This document shows, piece after piece, positions 36,885-49,553 of a DNA stretch of 64,000 nucleotides (within the stretch, counting starts at the first letter, position 1; every line of letters starts with the position of its first letter). Origin of the DNA: Macquaria australasica (taxonomy: Eukaryota; Chordata; Actinopteri; Centrarchiformes; Percichthyidae); contig SEMN01000134.1 in the NCBI GenBank assembly GCA_005408345.1, positions 496,001 to 560,000 on the forward strand, in the 5' to 3' direction. Below the pieces are notes generated by a model that saw only the letters and a list, made by a program, of their open reading frames with translations, was not told the DNA's origin and searched no databases. The translations under genes were made by a program, and so were the position numbers.

Positions 36885-37008
36885 CCATCGCTGTGTCGTA
36901 GGAGTTGGGGAAGCTCTTGTCCACCCTCTGCCTCATGAACACCCAGCTGTTACTGGCAAAGGTGCACTCGATGATCTTGTTGTCGTACTGTTTCAGCTCT
37001 TTAGTGGC
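36885..37008 (-). CDS. rngtt: mRNA capping enzyme (rngtt), penultimate exon, motif VI
   Basis: A 124-bp exon: acceptor TTGTCTGCACAG|GCCACT at 37009/37008, donor CGATGG|GTGAGACT at 36885/36884. It encodes 41 codons plus one base. The peptide ATKELKQYDNKIIECTFASN continues with WVFMRQRVDKSFPNSYDTAM. This is the OB-fold part of the guanylyltransferase and carries motif VI, whose Arg, Asp and Lys (RQRVDK) contact the GTP phosphates in the capping enzyme family. It joins the last exon in phase 1 to give TAMAVCKSI. The sequence is nearly identical to mammalian RNGTT, which fits strong constraint. Confidence 0.95.
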
Positions 37009-37956
37009 CTGTGCAGACAAAGATGAAAGGACACAGATGGTTTGTACTTTTACAACACAGAGTGAATGAAATAACGGTGTCATTTCGCCACCTTCAGAAG
37101 CTGCGGCGGTCTGATCTACTACAGTTTTGCTTTTTAGCTCATGGAAGTCACGGAGCGCGATCATAATAACAGCTCTCAGAGACATGCTGCTGCATTCATG
37201 AATACCAATAGCCTACAATGATTGGCATATGTAACTGCAGCTTTTTCAAACATGATATGAATATGCTGCAAATGATTCTCTTCACTTTTGCCATCACTAC
37301 TTACTGTTGGATACTTCTAGTAGCAGTTAAGAGGCAAATTAAAGCTTCAGGCAGCGTTGGAGGGCAACGTTTAGATGCAATAAATGGAATTCATGGAAAA
37401 TATGGAAATATAACCTACGACGACTGTGGTGTTAAAAATCAGGTTACAACAAATGTGCGACTCAACATGATGATTATGTTGATAGCATTTGACTGCAGCA
37501 AATACATTTACTGGTTCAAAATGTCCACCTCACTTAATGGTTGGGGGGGGGAGCATCACGCTGGTATTATCCTTTAAACTGGCAACAAAAAAATGGCACT
37601 CTGGAGGCAACAAATGGGAGTGAGAAGTCACTGTTTCAAAACCTATTAACCTTTGAGGAATCATGTAATGTGGTGACTAAAGTGTACAAAGCCCTGGGAG
37701 GTCTGTGATGATACATCTCTCTATAATATAATTCACCAATCAACTGTTTGTGTATAAAACGTCAGGCAATAGTGAAAATTCCCAGAGGCCGCGACTGCAA
37801 CTTCAAATTGTCTGTTTTGTTTGAGCAACTTTTCAAAAGATATTCAATCACAATGATATAAAGCAGGGAAAAGCACAAAATCCTCACATCTGAAAAGTGG
37901 AAACCAGCAAATGTTTGGCATTTTTACACAAAGAATACGTTAAACGGTCAGATTTT

Positions 37957-38098
37957 GGGGGCGTCCCGGTGGCCTGATTAAGACATTAGTGCAATGTCCA
38001 TGGTTTGATTCGACCTTTGCTGCATGTCATACTCCTCGCTCTCTCCCTGAATGTTTCCTGTTTCTCTACACAACTGACTTTCAAATAAAGGCAATGCC
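37957..38098 (+). mobile_element. tRNA-derived SINE-like element
   Basis: Starts GGGGGCGTCCCGGTGGCCT, a decayed A-box region, followed by GGTTTGATTCG (38002-38012), close to the Pol III B-box GGTTCGANTCC. It then has the CTTTGCTGCATGTCAT and TCTCTCCCTGAATGTTTCCT body and ends CAAATAAAGGCAATGCC. I recognise this arrangement as a common short element in percomorph genomes. It is not a functional tRNA gene because the cloverleaf cannot be completed. Confidence 0.65.
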
Positions 38099-38247
38099 AA
38101 TAACTTAAACTTTATAGTTACTATTTATGTTTGTGTATGTAGTTTTTTCATGCTTCATGTGTATATAGTATTTTTCTCCAGTTTTAAAAGTTACTCATTA
38201 TTGCATCTATAACTGATTGAGCCCTAAACTATCATAAAGGAGTTTAA

Positions 38248-38454
38248 ACTAAATAATCTTAACTCAAAGTCCACTTATGAGCCTTTTTGTTGACCATATC
38301 TCACTGTCTTCATAAGCAGGCCGAGTTCATTAGGTTGCCATAGAGATGGCTGAGTTGTCATCACGTGACCTAAGCATGGAAACTCAGTCACGTGATGCCA
38401 GATAAAGCTCGAAAAAACAACTAGTAAGTGGATCTTGAGTTAAGATTATTTAGT
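38248..38454. mobile_element. 207-bp MITE with 30-bp inverted ends
   Basis: The left end (38248-38277, beginning ACTAAATAATCTTAACTCAA) and right end (38425-38454, ending GAGTTAAGATTATTTAGT) are reverse complements over 30 bp with two mismatches. Nested inside is a second inverted pair, CATCACGTGAC (38359-38369) and GTCACGTGATG (38387-38397), so the element can fold into a long hairpin. No coding sequence is present. Confidence 0.85.
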
Positions 38455-41400
38455 CAAACCAGTATTTCCTAGATCAAGGATGAACTTTCACGCTCAGCAT
38501 CAAAGGGTATTCTGTAAAGGACGAGAATACTGATGTCACTGTAATGCGACATCAGAAAAATATTCCTGTTCACAAGTGTGTGCAGCATAAGATGCTTCAT
38601 GTAAAACCGTATCATAGAAATGAGAATGAGAATCTAAAGGTAGTGAGTCCATCTCTCTTTAAATTGAGCGCTTCTTAACTGTTTAAAGGTGTGAGAAGAT
38701 TTTAAGACTCAAGATTTCAATCAAGTTACTATTCTTGACAATAATTTAACAGACAATATCTAAAATAACCTAAATTAAATTGACTTTTCTCTGTTACAGT
38801 GCTACTTAATTTAGGCTAAAAGTGGTACATTTTTTTTTTTTTACAGACAGACAGATACTCACACAGTGTGACTGTCTGCATCTCCAGCAGTTCCTGCTCC
38901 TCCCACTGAGCTACACAGGATCACTGACTTATTACATCATATTCTGTTTTGAAAACAAAATCAACTCTACACACTCACTGAGCACACTGTAACATAGTCA
39001 AAGTATATGAAAATGGCACACGTTGCTGAAGATCAAGAATGAGTCAAAGAAGACATTTGAGCATCTGTTGTTTACTTGTCGAGGGACTGTGTCTCACTCT
39101 GAGGATTCTCAAGACTTGGAAAATGCAAATCTTAGAGCTGCTGGGAAGCAAGAAGTGCAGCTGAAAGCAACAATGGCTGGCTTTGAAAGAAAACAATGCA
39201 GTGACATGAGTAGTTGTATGAAGCGCTCTTCTGTGATTTTTCACCTTGAGCTCACATAGAGAGGCTGTCCAGGCGTTTATTGTACTGAAAGTTGGTGAGG
39301 CTGACCTCCAGGGTTCAGTGTGAGCACGTGGCCTGCAGCCAAGGTCAGAGAGTGACCATCACTGCCAGGAAAGCACCGGTGTTTGGCAAGACGCTAAAAC
39401 ACAAAGTAAAAGCGTGTGCGATCCTGGAGTGTGAGGCATCTGGGCTCACAGTGGGGGTCCAAATCACACAGGAAGCAAAGAGTTTGTGAGAGGAAGGAAG
39501 GCAGAGGGAGAGAAAGATTACAGGCCACAGAGAGAGATACTAGTTATTGGATGTCAGATAACGACCTTGACGAATCAAAGCTCAGGAGCATGCCTAATTA
39601 GTCATTGTCATAACTCAGTTTGAAGATGTACAGTACATTAATAAGACTAACTGTAAATCAAACATTTCTTTATTTGGAGAAGGACGGCAGACGATCGAAA
39701 GCAGCGACAGAATCTCCAAGCTTTTCTTAAAGCTCGACACAGCAAGCTGCCAGAAAACTGAAGGGCAGTACAGGCAGGCAGGACATGCTGCTACGGGCTG
39801 GGATCTCTTCCTGCTGGTGAAGGGTGACATGTTGGCTGCCATTTTCTCATCACCACTTGGTGCTTAATCCGTCCAAATCTGTCTCATTATGGCAGCACAC
39901 GTGTGCCTCCAGTTATCAGGGACTTTGGCAGTCGGACTCTTTATCAGCCAGTGTTGCACTACTGCGGAGCAGAAGAGCTCTTTGTTCAGATTTGGAAACT
40001 ACAAACGAATCTAACAAGAATGAAAAGCAGTATTGCCAGTAATTACACTTTTTAGTTTTTCTTTTGAGAAATGCCTGTTTTATGCTACTTGTGTGTCTTT
40101 CACTTGTAACATTGCCTTGTTTGGATGAATATATAAAAACACAAGAAATAGGAAAAAGCAGCAGTCTACAATTAGTGACTTCAGTTTTAGTGTGTTGGAC
40201 CACTGCCAGGACTTGAAATAAAAAAAAGGAAAGAAAATAATATTGAGCTAATAATTTTAAAGGACGTTTAAATAGTTTTCATCATTGGGAAACACTAAAC
40301 AAGTACAACATTAATTCTGTATCACGCAATAAACTGGGATCAAAGAAAACAACTACATAGTACTGGAAGTATATGGCTTCTGACCTTTTACTAGACTGTG
40401 CACAACACAGACAGTCAACCTGCTTCTTTATCAGATACTGGGATCTGTGGGGACTGTCGTACATGGTGCTGCAGTTTATTAGAGGAATTTGGTAGAGACT
40501 GCGACACGAAAGAGCAAAGATTCAAAAGTTTGTAATTTCCTCGAATAGCTGTTTTGTTTTCCCTGACGTTGCTCTCCGACTGACCCTGCCCTCGTTTTAT
40601 TCTAGACTTAATCAGAACCGGCCCGCAGGTCTGCGACACCGCAGCACTCGGGTCCATTTTAATAACGAGAAACTAGATGAAAGAATATATAAGTGGGGAG
40701 AGGATATATTATAAGATGCAAAAGTACGACCATGAACAAACATAGCTGATGGACGGTATCGAAACTACTGTTCAATCTTTAATATGCTTTCGAACAGAAT
40801 AGATTAGATGTCTACTGTCCATTAATATCAGCTCCTACTAAAATATACTAAAAATAAACTATGCATTGTAAAGCTAAAATATTCGCCTCACATGTTCTAT
40901 TACCTACAATGTAATTACGAGGGCCAATTAAAGCTATATGTGGCCTTCTATAGCTGTGTCAGAGAACAAACAAATGGGAGTCCAACGACTCCTCATTAGC
41001 CCATTATATGACGTCATAGTCGGGTCTCTGCTGAATATGATCATTATCCCACGCATTCAGATTCACCGTCACATCAGACACACGAGGACAAAAACAATCT
41101 AATAATATGTAACTGAGGCAAACGAGGAGAAAGCAGGCAGTTAAACAAGACACAAAAAAACTGCCCACAGAATTGTGTTTTTACCTCCCAAACTTTTAAT
41201 TGATTAGTTTGTTTTGTTGTGCAGCATGATTGAGCATTTTCTGTGGAAGCGCATTAAATTACTCTTCAGTATTCATGGTTCTTAATCCCACATCTCAATT
41301 TTCTCATTTACAAAAGCTGTGGGCAACAAAAATCTTAAAAATTAACAGAAAATGAAACCTATTCAGATATTTTAATCACAGTTCACTGTGTTGATTAAAC

Positions 41401-41830
41401 TTGTTCTAACTATCATTTCATGATGCATATAGAGTCGTACAAATTGGGAAAATCACTGATGGGAAAAAAAACAGTCAAAGGTATTTCAGGACTCTGCAGG
41501 TGAAGTGCACGCTGTCACACTCTCGAGCTTCATCAAAGCGTCTGGTCTTTGACAGAGAGTTGCTCTTATCTCTCTGGTAACTAGATCTGTCAGGCACCAT
41601 TCAAAGTGTTTAGGATTAATGAGCTGCACTCACATATAGTTGTGCACACGGAGGCGACTCCATGAAGCGGTGAAACTAAACTTAAATTGGGAGATCAATA
41701 GCCATTACTTCTACCGGGCTTTAACTAATTCTACCTTTTCTAGAAGTCAAAACTGTAATAAAGCAGAGACCCAGAAGGACCAAAAGCTCCTCTTGCATTC
41801 TCAGGAAGTACGGAAATTAGTGGTTTATCA

Positions 41831-42058
41831 CAACTTGGGTTTTATTTTTGTAGCTTTAGCCATCAATTCTATTGTTTTGGTAACATTGTACTCCCCAAGG
41901 TAGTTGCTGAGATCTCGAAAGGGGACGACATGGCTAAAAAAAGGTTCACTGGGGCTACAAGCACGAGCGAGCCGACACGTTTTAAACATACTGACATATT
42001 AGCAAGATTAGCTACCACTTTATCTGGAGGTAAAACAGAAAGTGAGCGCACTCGTAAC
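41831..42058 (+). repeat. Dispersed repeat family C, copy 2
   Basis: Matches 27400-27645 in ordered blocks (ATTCTATTG, CATTGTACTCCCC, GCTGAGATCT, CTACCACTTTATCTGGAG, GTAAAACAGAAAGTGAG). It lies 60 bp before a family B copy, so the two may be parts of one composite element here. Confidence 0.65.
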
Positions 42059-42118
42059 TTTTACAAAGTTAAGTGCGAAGACCGATACCACTCTCATTGT
42101 CTGTACAATATATATGAA

Positions 42119-42450
42119 GCTGCAGCCGGTAGCTTAGTTTAACACAAAGACTGGAAACAGAAGGAAACAGCTAGCCTGGATCTGTCCAAAGGTAACAAAA
42201 TCCAATTAAACAGACGAGATATAACGTGTTACTTAGTGAGCTTTAAAGGTGCTGGTAGGTGATTTTGTTACCTTTGAACAGAACCAGGCTAGCTGTTTCC
42301 CCCCTTTTCCGGTATTTATCCTAAGCTAGGCTAACCGGTTCCAGCTACATATTTACTGTACAGACATGAGAGTGGTATCAATCATTTCATCTGCTTCTCG
42401 ACAAGAAAGCTAATAAGCAAATTTCCCAAAATGCTGAATTATTCCTTGAA
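42119..42450 (+). repeat. Dispersed repeat family B, copy 2 (foldback)
   Basis: Matches 9116-9434. In this copy AGCTAGCCTGGATCTGTCCA with AAGGTAACAAAATCC (near 42169-42203) is mirrored by GATTTTGTTACCTTTG and ACCAGGCTAGCT (near 42260-42295), so about 35 bp can pair across a 55-nt loop. It ends with AATTTCCCAAAATGCTGAAT and ATTCCTT. Confidence 0.7.
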
Positions 42451-43293
42451 GACTAGGGCAAGTACAGTAGGTAGGTCATAACATAGTAGTTGTGGGGAAT
42501 ATACCTGATTTACTGACCTATAAAAATGTATATGCAGTGGTAGATTGAGCTTTATTGCAACATATTTAAAAGTGATGAACAAACAAAAGAAGGCTGCAAA
42601 GCTCAAAAGACTGACAGAATTTCTGTGACTGCATTATTGGATTTCTTTTCCTGTGAAGAAAAAGTACATTAAGATCTAAGGAGATACAATGGAGATATAA
42701 TCTGTAAAGCTTGCATGTAACAAACATGTTTACAACTGTATCTATAATATATAGTAATTAATAAAGAAGTACTGCCATGTGTTTCACCCCTAAATGCATG
42801 TTGTCCAGACAAAAGGTTTTCAGTCGGTCTGCTATTTCTTTCATTATTTGCTCTTTTCGAAAGGCTGAGCTGATAAATCATCGTGAAAGCTCCCTTCCAA
42901 AAATCATTTTAGTGATTCCCTGTAGGTACCAACAGTGTAAGGAATTACAACAATGAGCTAAATTGGAAGAATTGAGCCAATAAAACAGGTTTTCATGAAG
43001 ATTGCAACATTTTTCTAATTACAGAAAAAGTTGGTTTGATTTATTTTTTTCCCAGCAGCGCGATGCTTTCAAATGAGCTGGCAACTGGATGTGCCTCAAA
43101 TTACATCTAATAGACACAGCGAGATTACTAACATGCCCATGAGCAAGGCAACGAATATCAGAACTACTCTGTGGTGGTGCACTGCAGGCCAAACACACAG
43201 ACTGTGCAGAGGTGGCACTACATGTCAGATGTATCAGGAACATTATTCACAGCCAGAACCACAAGCCCATGTCCTGTCCTGGCATGTAATTAC

Positions 43294-43313
43294 TTTTTTT
43301 TTTTTTTTTTTTT
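43294..43313 (+). repeat. T20 homopolymer
   Basis: Twenty consecutive T read directly. Confidence 0.95.
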
Positions 43314-43982
43314 GGCATATTCACACTTGGACTGACTGTAAAACACATTTCACAACAAAAATAGCAACATGAAAGCCGGCTGAAGATGACCCCAGGGCTG
43401 CAGCTTTTGCTGTCTCCCTGAGAGGAGCTTAGAGGCCGAGCAGCAAACACAGACTCCACCTTGTTCAGTTACAGAGCCCAGGGCTGATACATGGGAACTG
43501 ACAACACCGGAGGGAAAAGAAAAAGAACCACTCATTTACTGTGTTTCTAAACCATGACTGGGACTAATTGAAAACCTACACATACTTAGAGTCATTTAGT
43601 CAAAGTGGCAAATTTCCATATAGTGCAATTACATTATAGAAATCTACATCAAAATAGAAACGGTAGAACAAATGTAATGATCCCATCATGTTGCACCTCA
43701 GCCTGTTCTCCACCCCAGACCAGTGAATTCCCGTAAAATACCATAATGGAGATGAGATGCTAGTTATCGTAGAGTGCACTTGACTGAGTCAGTGTTACTG
43801 TAGGTCAAAGGTCTGAGGATGTAGAGTGTGATATCCTGTACAATACAACGCTGTGTAATCACATAGACAATACACACTAAGGACATCAATCTCACTATGT
43901 GAAGTGCTGCTGTTAAATGCCTCTCTGTACAACAGAGAATATAACAGACGAAATTGACTGAAACTCAGATAACAGTAAAAGT

Positions 43983-44350
43983 AGGTCTGTCTCTAACGAT
44001 TATTTCCATTATCAAATAGTCTGCCAATTATTTAAATATTTTAACGATTAATCTTTTAGTCTATAAAATGTCAGAAAATTGTTTTTAAAAAAGCCCATCA
44101 CAGTTCCCTAAAGAGCAAGGCAGCATTATTAAATAGCTTGTTTTGTCTGACTAAAACTCTAAAACCCAAACAATTTCAGTTTACTATCACATAAGACAAA
44201 GAAAAGCAGCAAAGCCTCACAATTGAGAAGCTGAAACAAATCAATGTAAATTTTGCTAAAAAAATAAAATAAATAAATGACAAAATAGTTGCAGATTACT
44301 TTTCTGTCATTTGACAAATTGATTAATCAATTAACTGCTTCAGTGCTAGT
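43983..44350 (+). repeat. Dispersed repeat family E, copy 2
   Basis: A longer copy of the family at 12945-13145. It starts GTCTCTAACGATTATTTCCA, has GTCTATAAAATGTCAGAAAA, GCTTGTTTTGTCTGACTAAA and AATTGAGAAGCTGAAA, and ends with GATTAATCAATTAACTGCTT. The CGATTAAT words near both ends are in inverted relation. It is a non-coding DNA-transposon-like repeat of fish. Confidence 0.65.
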
Positions 44351-44994
44351 TAAGAGTCGGATTTAATGACAATGATTTGATTTAGGAAAAAAAAAAGAAT
44401 GAGAATGATGATATTTGGGGAGTTTTAATGTTTGTTGGAAACTCTCCATCTGTGCACTTTTAAATATGTCATCTAATGTGAACAATTATAAGCAAACATG
44501 TATGTACTGTTGTATCTATTATACATGTTCAGTGAAAGGAATAGCTGGCTCTGGCATCATTCAAAAGCACATACCAATTCACCAGTGTGAAACATCTGTG
44601 CAGGAAGTGCTGCGTTTCATTGAAATTACGAAATAAAACAGCAAAGTAGAACTGACTGAAATTAATTAGTGAATGATAACAGTATTTTAGTTAAAAAGAT
44701 AAAGATTAGGGGGGTTTCTGGTGCATGGAGAAGGGGAAAAGTCTGAAGGTTGGTCTATACACTACAAGTGTTGCTGGAGAAACAGCGTGGCGAGTATGTT
44801 GTTACACTGATGAAATTGGTGCTGTGCACATGTATATTATCCTGAATGTATCAAGACAACAGGTAACTATGGAGGAAGTGTTAAGTTTGCATTACCATCA
44901 AATTAAAACAGAAGTAGATCAGAAAACAGTGAGACTTTGAACTAGAACTATTTGATAAAATATGTGTCTAAAAAAGGAGAAATTAGGAATTAAG

Positions 44995-45072
44995 ATCTGT
45001 CTCTAATTAAAGCCTGGTTCTGCAGTTCAGGTAAATAAATGCCACAGACACTATTTGAGTATTTATGGTAAG
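44995..45072 (+). repeat. Fragment related to the MITE at 23466-23806
   Basis: Shares a CTGTCTC-AAT-AAGCCTG order, AAATAAATGCC against AAATAAAGGCC, and CCACAGACACTATTTGAGTA with TTATGGTAA against CCACTATTTGAGAATTTACG. Only the right part is present. Confidence 0.4.
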
Positions 45073-45320
45073 TGAAATAACCAAACTGAACACCAATGAA
45101 ACTACAATTCTTCATGTCACACATAAACAGATGAAGAAAAAAAACTAATTTGCCAAATGGTTAGCGCATCCCTTTTATTCTTGGCACTTTAAACTCAGCT
45201 ACATGCTTGCAACAAAACTAAAATCTTGTGCCATGCTAAAGGGAAGCTGGAAGAGCACAGGGGGCTTTGGCTTGTTGGCACGAGGACGAATTCAACAAAA
45301 CAACACATTTATTTTCTCAC

Positions 45321-45387
45321 CTTCATCTTTGCAAAGGGCCTGTCATAGTTGCCGACGTAGAGCAAGCCGACAGTCTGCGGAAGCAGC
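45321..45387 (-). CDS. rngtt: mRNA capping enzyme (rngtt), internal exon
   Basis: A 67-bp exon: acceptor TTTGTAG|GCTGCTTCC at 45388/45387, donor AAGATGAAG|GTGAGAAA at 45321/45320. The first G completes a Gly codon from the previous exon and the remaining 22 codons read LLPQTVGLLYVGNYDRPFAK then MK, ending in phase 0. This is the segment between guanylyltransferase motif V and motif VI. It starts the OB-fold strands and matches vertebrate RNGTT closely. A second AG 13 nt downstream (CCGCAG) would drop LLPQ and shift the frame, so the chosen acceptor is the correct one. Confidence 0.93.
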
Positions 45388-46982
45388 CTACAAAGACAAA
45401 AAGATCATGGTTAACACCCGCAACACCCCCAGCACAGGATCTCAACACCAGAGTATCTGAGTGGTAACAACGGTGCAAAGAAATCACTACACCGCTTCCA
45501 TTTTCCAGCTAGTAACAGAACGGCAGAAATGTGAGATTACACCTCTCTGAGCCCTGCTGTCTCTCTGTGCAGCTTGATGTTTCTAAACTTAAAGAGGAAA
45601 ACACAGCATCGGCACGTTCAGAGTCCAAGGCAATAAAAATTCAGTGGAACATATACAGAGATTGAACACAAGGTCATGGTTATTATACAGCCCTGTATCT
45701 CCATCTGTGAGCCCTCAGCATGGTTAATTCAGACTATATTGGGCTTTATATGTACAGTAGTCTTGTGTGGGCGTCTCTCAGTACCCTGAACATGTGTTGG
45801 TGCAGTATCTGTGTCTCATCCCAGAGACCACGCCCAACAGATGTCTTAATCACACACTGCTTCTTACCTCCCCTCCACCAAAAACACCCCCGTGTGCCCG
45901 CTGTTATTTCCAGACATTACGTCTGCCGTAATGTGTACCAAGGACTGAGTATACGAGCACTGGCACTGGGTTCATATTAGTTAACCACTTTTAGAACGGA
46001 AATAAGGGGAGGTATGGAACCAAACTGACGGCTAAACAGCTACGTAGTCTGATGCCCCCCATTCAGATGTTTCAATTGGAGCTGAACTCGGAGACCATCT
46101 TCCCATCCACCACAGTCCCCTCCTGTGTAATAATAGCTAGCACAAGCAGGAAGGAAGCAGCAGTAGACATTAAGAGAGCCAAATAGCCATGCAGTGATGG
46201 ACACCGTCACAAGCCAAGACCTTACAAAACACAAGTCCATTCTCGTCACTATCTCTATTAATACCTCTGACTAACATGTTGCGTGTCAAATACCACCTTC
46301 CAAAAGCTGCAGGACTCACAAACACGAAAATTGTACTGATCATGACACAGTTTTCGAAAACAGCAGTAAGATATCAATGACATTTCACCAGAGGCAATGG
46401 AACAGATGAGGAAACAGATGTGAGTATATATCAGACTCTTTTGTTGTCGTTTACAAGCTGTTTCACGACGCCAACTTGATGTCCCACTCACAGCCTGAAT
46501 GTCTGAGGTCCATGTGTAACTAAGAGAGTCCTGCTGTCTTAAATTAAACTGCAACATCAATTTTCCGAATGAATAATTTTTTCAAATGTATTTTTCTCAT
46601 TATTGTTATTTATGTTAACACCGAACACCGATAAAAATAGACTAACACAAACAATCAAGATGCCGTTAAATGTCAGTGTAGCCTTTGAGCAGCATGCAAT
46701 CAGACCTGTAACAGCTGCAACAATATGTCAAGTGATTTATAAATTCATGGAAGCAAAAAACCTTGGAAAGACATAATGTCACAAACAAACAATATGAGGT
46801 ACTATGTGAAAAAGAAATTGGCCAAGGCGATGTGTCTCAAGTGATAAAATATAAAAAAAACTTTTATGACCTGGGCTGGAGCAAGACAGTAAAATATGAC
46901 AAATGTGTGTCATATATTGCATACCTGCCTCACCTGTGGATGTATAAGAGCCATGCTGCACTTTCTTTTTTCTTCTCTACAT

Positions 46983-47363
46983 TAAAGAATGAGGCTGGTG
47001 ATGTTCTGTCAACAAATCCCATGAAAAGACAGAAACCATCAATTAATTAACTCTACTAACAAGTATTGTCTGAGCAGCCAAAGCCTGATATAGCCTATTC
47101 CTCTGTGACACAGAGCTCCAATTTAGTCAAAAACCTGTTAAGATCACATCAGTGAGTTACACTTTTGGGTGACATGTTCCTTCATTACCATGAACACGGC
47201 AGTGAAGTTCATTTCGAGTCAATCCCAAAAATGCCATCTTGATGACGTTAATACTCCGTAGGGTACCAAATGTGTATTAATTAGCAGCTGAAAATTGCCC
47301 CCAACAAATGCACTATTTCTTCCTGTTTGAGTAACATTACCACAGTGCCCAGCTGTTTCAGGA
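46983..47363 (+). repeat. Dispersed repeat family D, copy 2
   Basis: Matches 20914-21221 in ordered blocks (CTAACAAGTATTGTCTGA, CCTGATATAGCCTATTCCTC, GTGTATTAAT, CCCCCAACAAATGCAC, TTCCTGTTTGAGTAACATT, CAGTGCCCAGCTGTTTCAGG). It carries about 90 bp more in the middle than copy 1. Confidence 0.7.
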
Positions 47364-49553
47364 CTATAAAAATGAGAGTATACTGTATATTCGTCTTAAG
47401 GCTCAGTGACTCTGTATGTGTGTCTATGGGGAACTTTAAGGTCCCCTTTCATAAATCCTATTTCTGTTCGGGGGATCAATATGTGGCATTCCTTACCCAC
47501 AGGACTCAAAATGGATCATAAATGGGATCATTTTAAAATCAAGTGGAAATATCTTTAAAAGAGGGATCAGTCACACAGTCCTGAATGATCTGGAGTTTGT
47601 CATTGAGTTTTAGGGTAATTTTATTGAGTCATCGTTTGTGTTTTGGGCTCTTTTGTTGTTGAGTTTTGTGTATTTGTATAAAGGCCCGTTTAGGAATGGG
47701 AATTGCAAACTAATTTAGGATACAAATGCTGTGGTATGTGGCATTGCTTCATGCTATATATTGTCCCTATAAAAATAAACAAATATTGACCAATGGACTA
47801 ATGTATTGTTGGTTTTGGTCTTTTAATGGATTTATTGACAGTAACAACAATATCAAATATTGCCAACATTGTCCTTAAGATATGCTGACTAAGCCATTAT
47901 GATATTAATATTAATAATAATGAATAATAATGAATGCATACTGTGAGCACAGGTCAAAAAACTATCTTCAAAAGTGGAACAATAAGATGTGAAATTCCAC
48001 AAAATATGTGTGCTGGAGTTCAGGCAACACACTCCCTGTGATAACGTGCCAATTGGAGACAGCCGGGTCATCAGGGTGCCAACTCCAGAAATCTGTGTCC
48101 ATACAGAGAAATCCATTCACAGGGGTTCAGAGTCCAAAGACAGGCTCCAAGTTTGTTCTGCAGAATCCCTCACGTTTGTGCTGGCGGCTGAAACGCTGCG
48201 AGCAGAGGCTCTCTAGACGTGCATTGCTCTGAATCACACTACAAGTTCAGTGAATGTCTTTCTTACTCAAATGCTTCTCTGCAGCTTCACAAAACAGTCT
48301 ATGCCAATTGTTTTCATCTTGCAAACGACACTGCAGAAATATTGTATCTAAAAATCTAAACTCCCTGACACCATGCAGAGTCTCCATGACGGTGTGTATC
48401 TTTTCACTCAAAACCACAAAAGTTAATGTCATGGTGGCTCTGCAGGTGAAATGTTGCAAATGAGATTGATTCTCACGGTAACACAGTAAAGAATGAAAGC
48501 AGTGATCCCATATTGTTAACTTCACTTTCATGCTTTTACATCATCAGTCACAAGGGAGAGTACCTGGCCTCGGTTGTCTGACTGAGGATACTTTATACAA
48601 AATATGGATTGGGGTGCTGTAATGACACTTGAGCCCACAGAGTAGAAAGACCAGTAACCAGAAGCCTGGATGTTGGCCTCTAGAGAGCCAATCCAAGCCA
48701 GTTAGACAGTACCATTCCCCTTTTCTGAATCTTCAAAATCACTAAACAGCTAATGAATGACGATATAACCATTAGTCATCCCCTTCTCAGACAGAATGCT
48801 GCCTCAAATTATCCATAAGTCAAGAAATCTATACAATACATGAGACTGTTCAATTCCACACTTGGGAGGGGCACTGGCATGCTTTCTGGAATTGCTTCAT
48901 CTTTCCAGTTTGTTCTTTTCCACCTCTCCACTCTTCCTGCCACACAAAATAATCACTGTCTGCCTCTGTGCTTGCTTTCAGAGAAGGTAATAAAACTCGC
49001 AAGGCTGTATGCCTCAGTGGTACACAAAGAGGTGCTCAAGGATTGATTGTGTGGGCTGATGAACAAACAGTTGTTACCTCCTTACATGTCTGTCCATCTC
49101 TCTCTCTCCCTCTCAGACAGTAACTAAAGAGATGTTTGAAAACCTACACCAAGACTGAGTGAGGTCTGATGAGTGGTCCTCTGCCAGTAATATTCATCTT
49201 TTGGGGAAATATCAGAACGTTTTCAAATGGCAACAATATTCGTCTGTGTTCTCCCACACACAGGGAGTAGTCAAGAAGCTGACTAGCTGGCCTGCTGGCT
49301 GCCTTTGGAGTAGAATGTGTGCCTGTGCCCCGATGTGATCCTCTCAGTCTGTTGTTGGTGAATAGTAGCAGGCTCATGGCTACAAAGCTGGGACAGTCAC
49401 TAAGGTCACCTGGCTCTCAGAGGAAAAGGCAGCATGACCAGAAAGCTCATTGCCATGGGTCTGTTTGCCTGCACTCACAAAATACTCACAGACTGAGCTG
49501 AAGAAAAGCACACAGTGGGTGCTGTGCTGACACAAAAAACAAAAATATGAGTC

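Larger units (their letters stand above)
37009..45320 (-). other. rngtt: rngtt intron (8.3 kb)
   Basis: Bounded by GTGAGA at 45320 and CAG at 37009. It contains a SINE-like element (37957-38098), a MITE (38248-38454), repeats C and B (41831-42450), a T20 run, repeat E (43983-44350) and a fragment at 44995-45072. A palindromic CRE-type TGACGTCA occurs at 41009-41016. No nested gene was found. Confidence 0.85.

Noticed and set aside
36817..37185. A 122-codon minus-strand frame as a whole gene.
   Set aside because: Only the part 36885-37008 is coding (rngtt exon). The rest reads through the donor and acceptor into intron.
37218..37577. A 119-codon plus-strand frame inside an rngtt intron, considered as a nested gene.
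   Set aside because: AT-driven composition, no recognisable domain apart from one hydrophobic stretch, no promoter or splice support.
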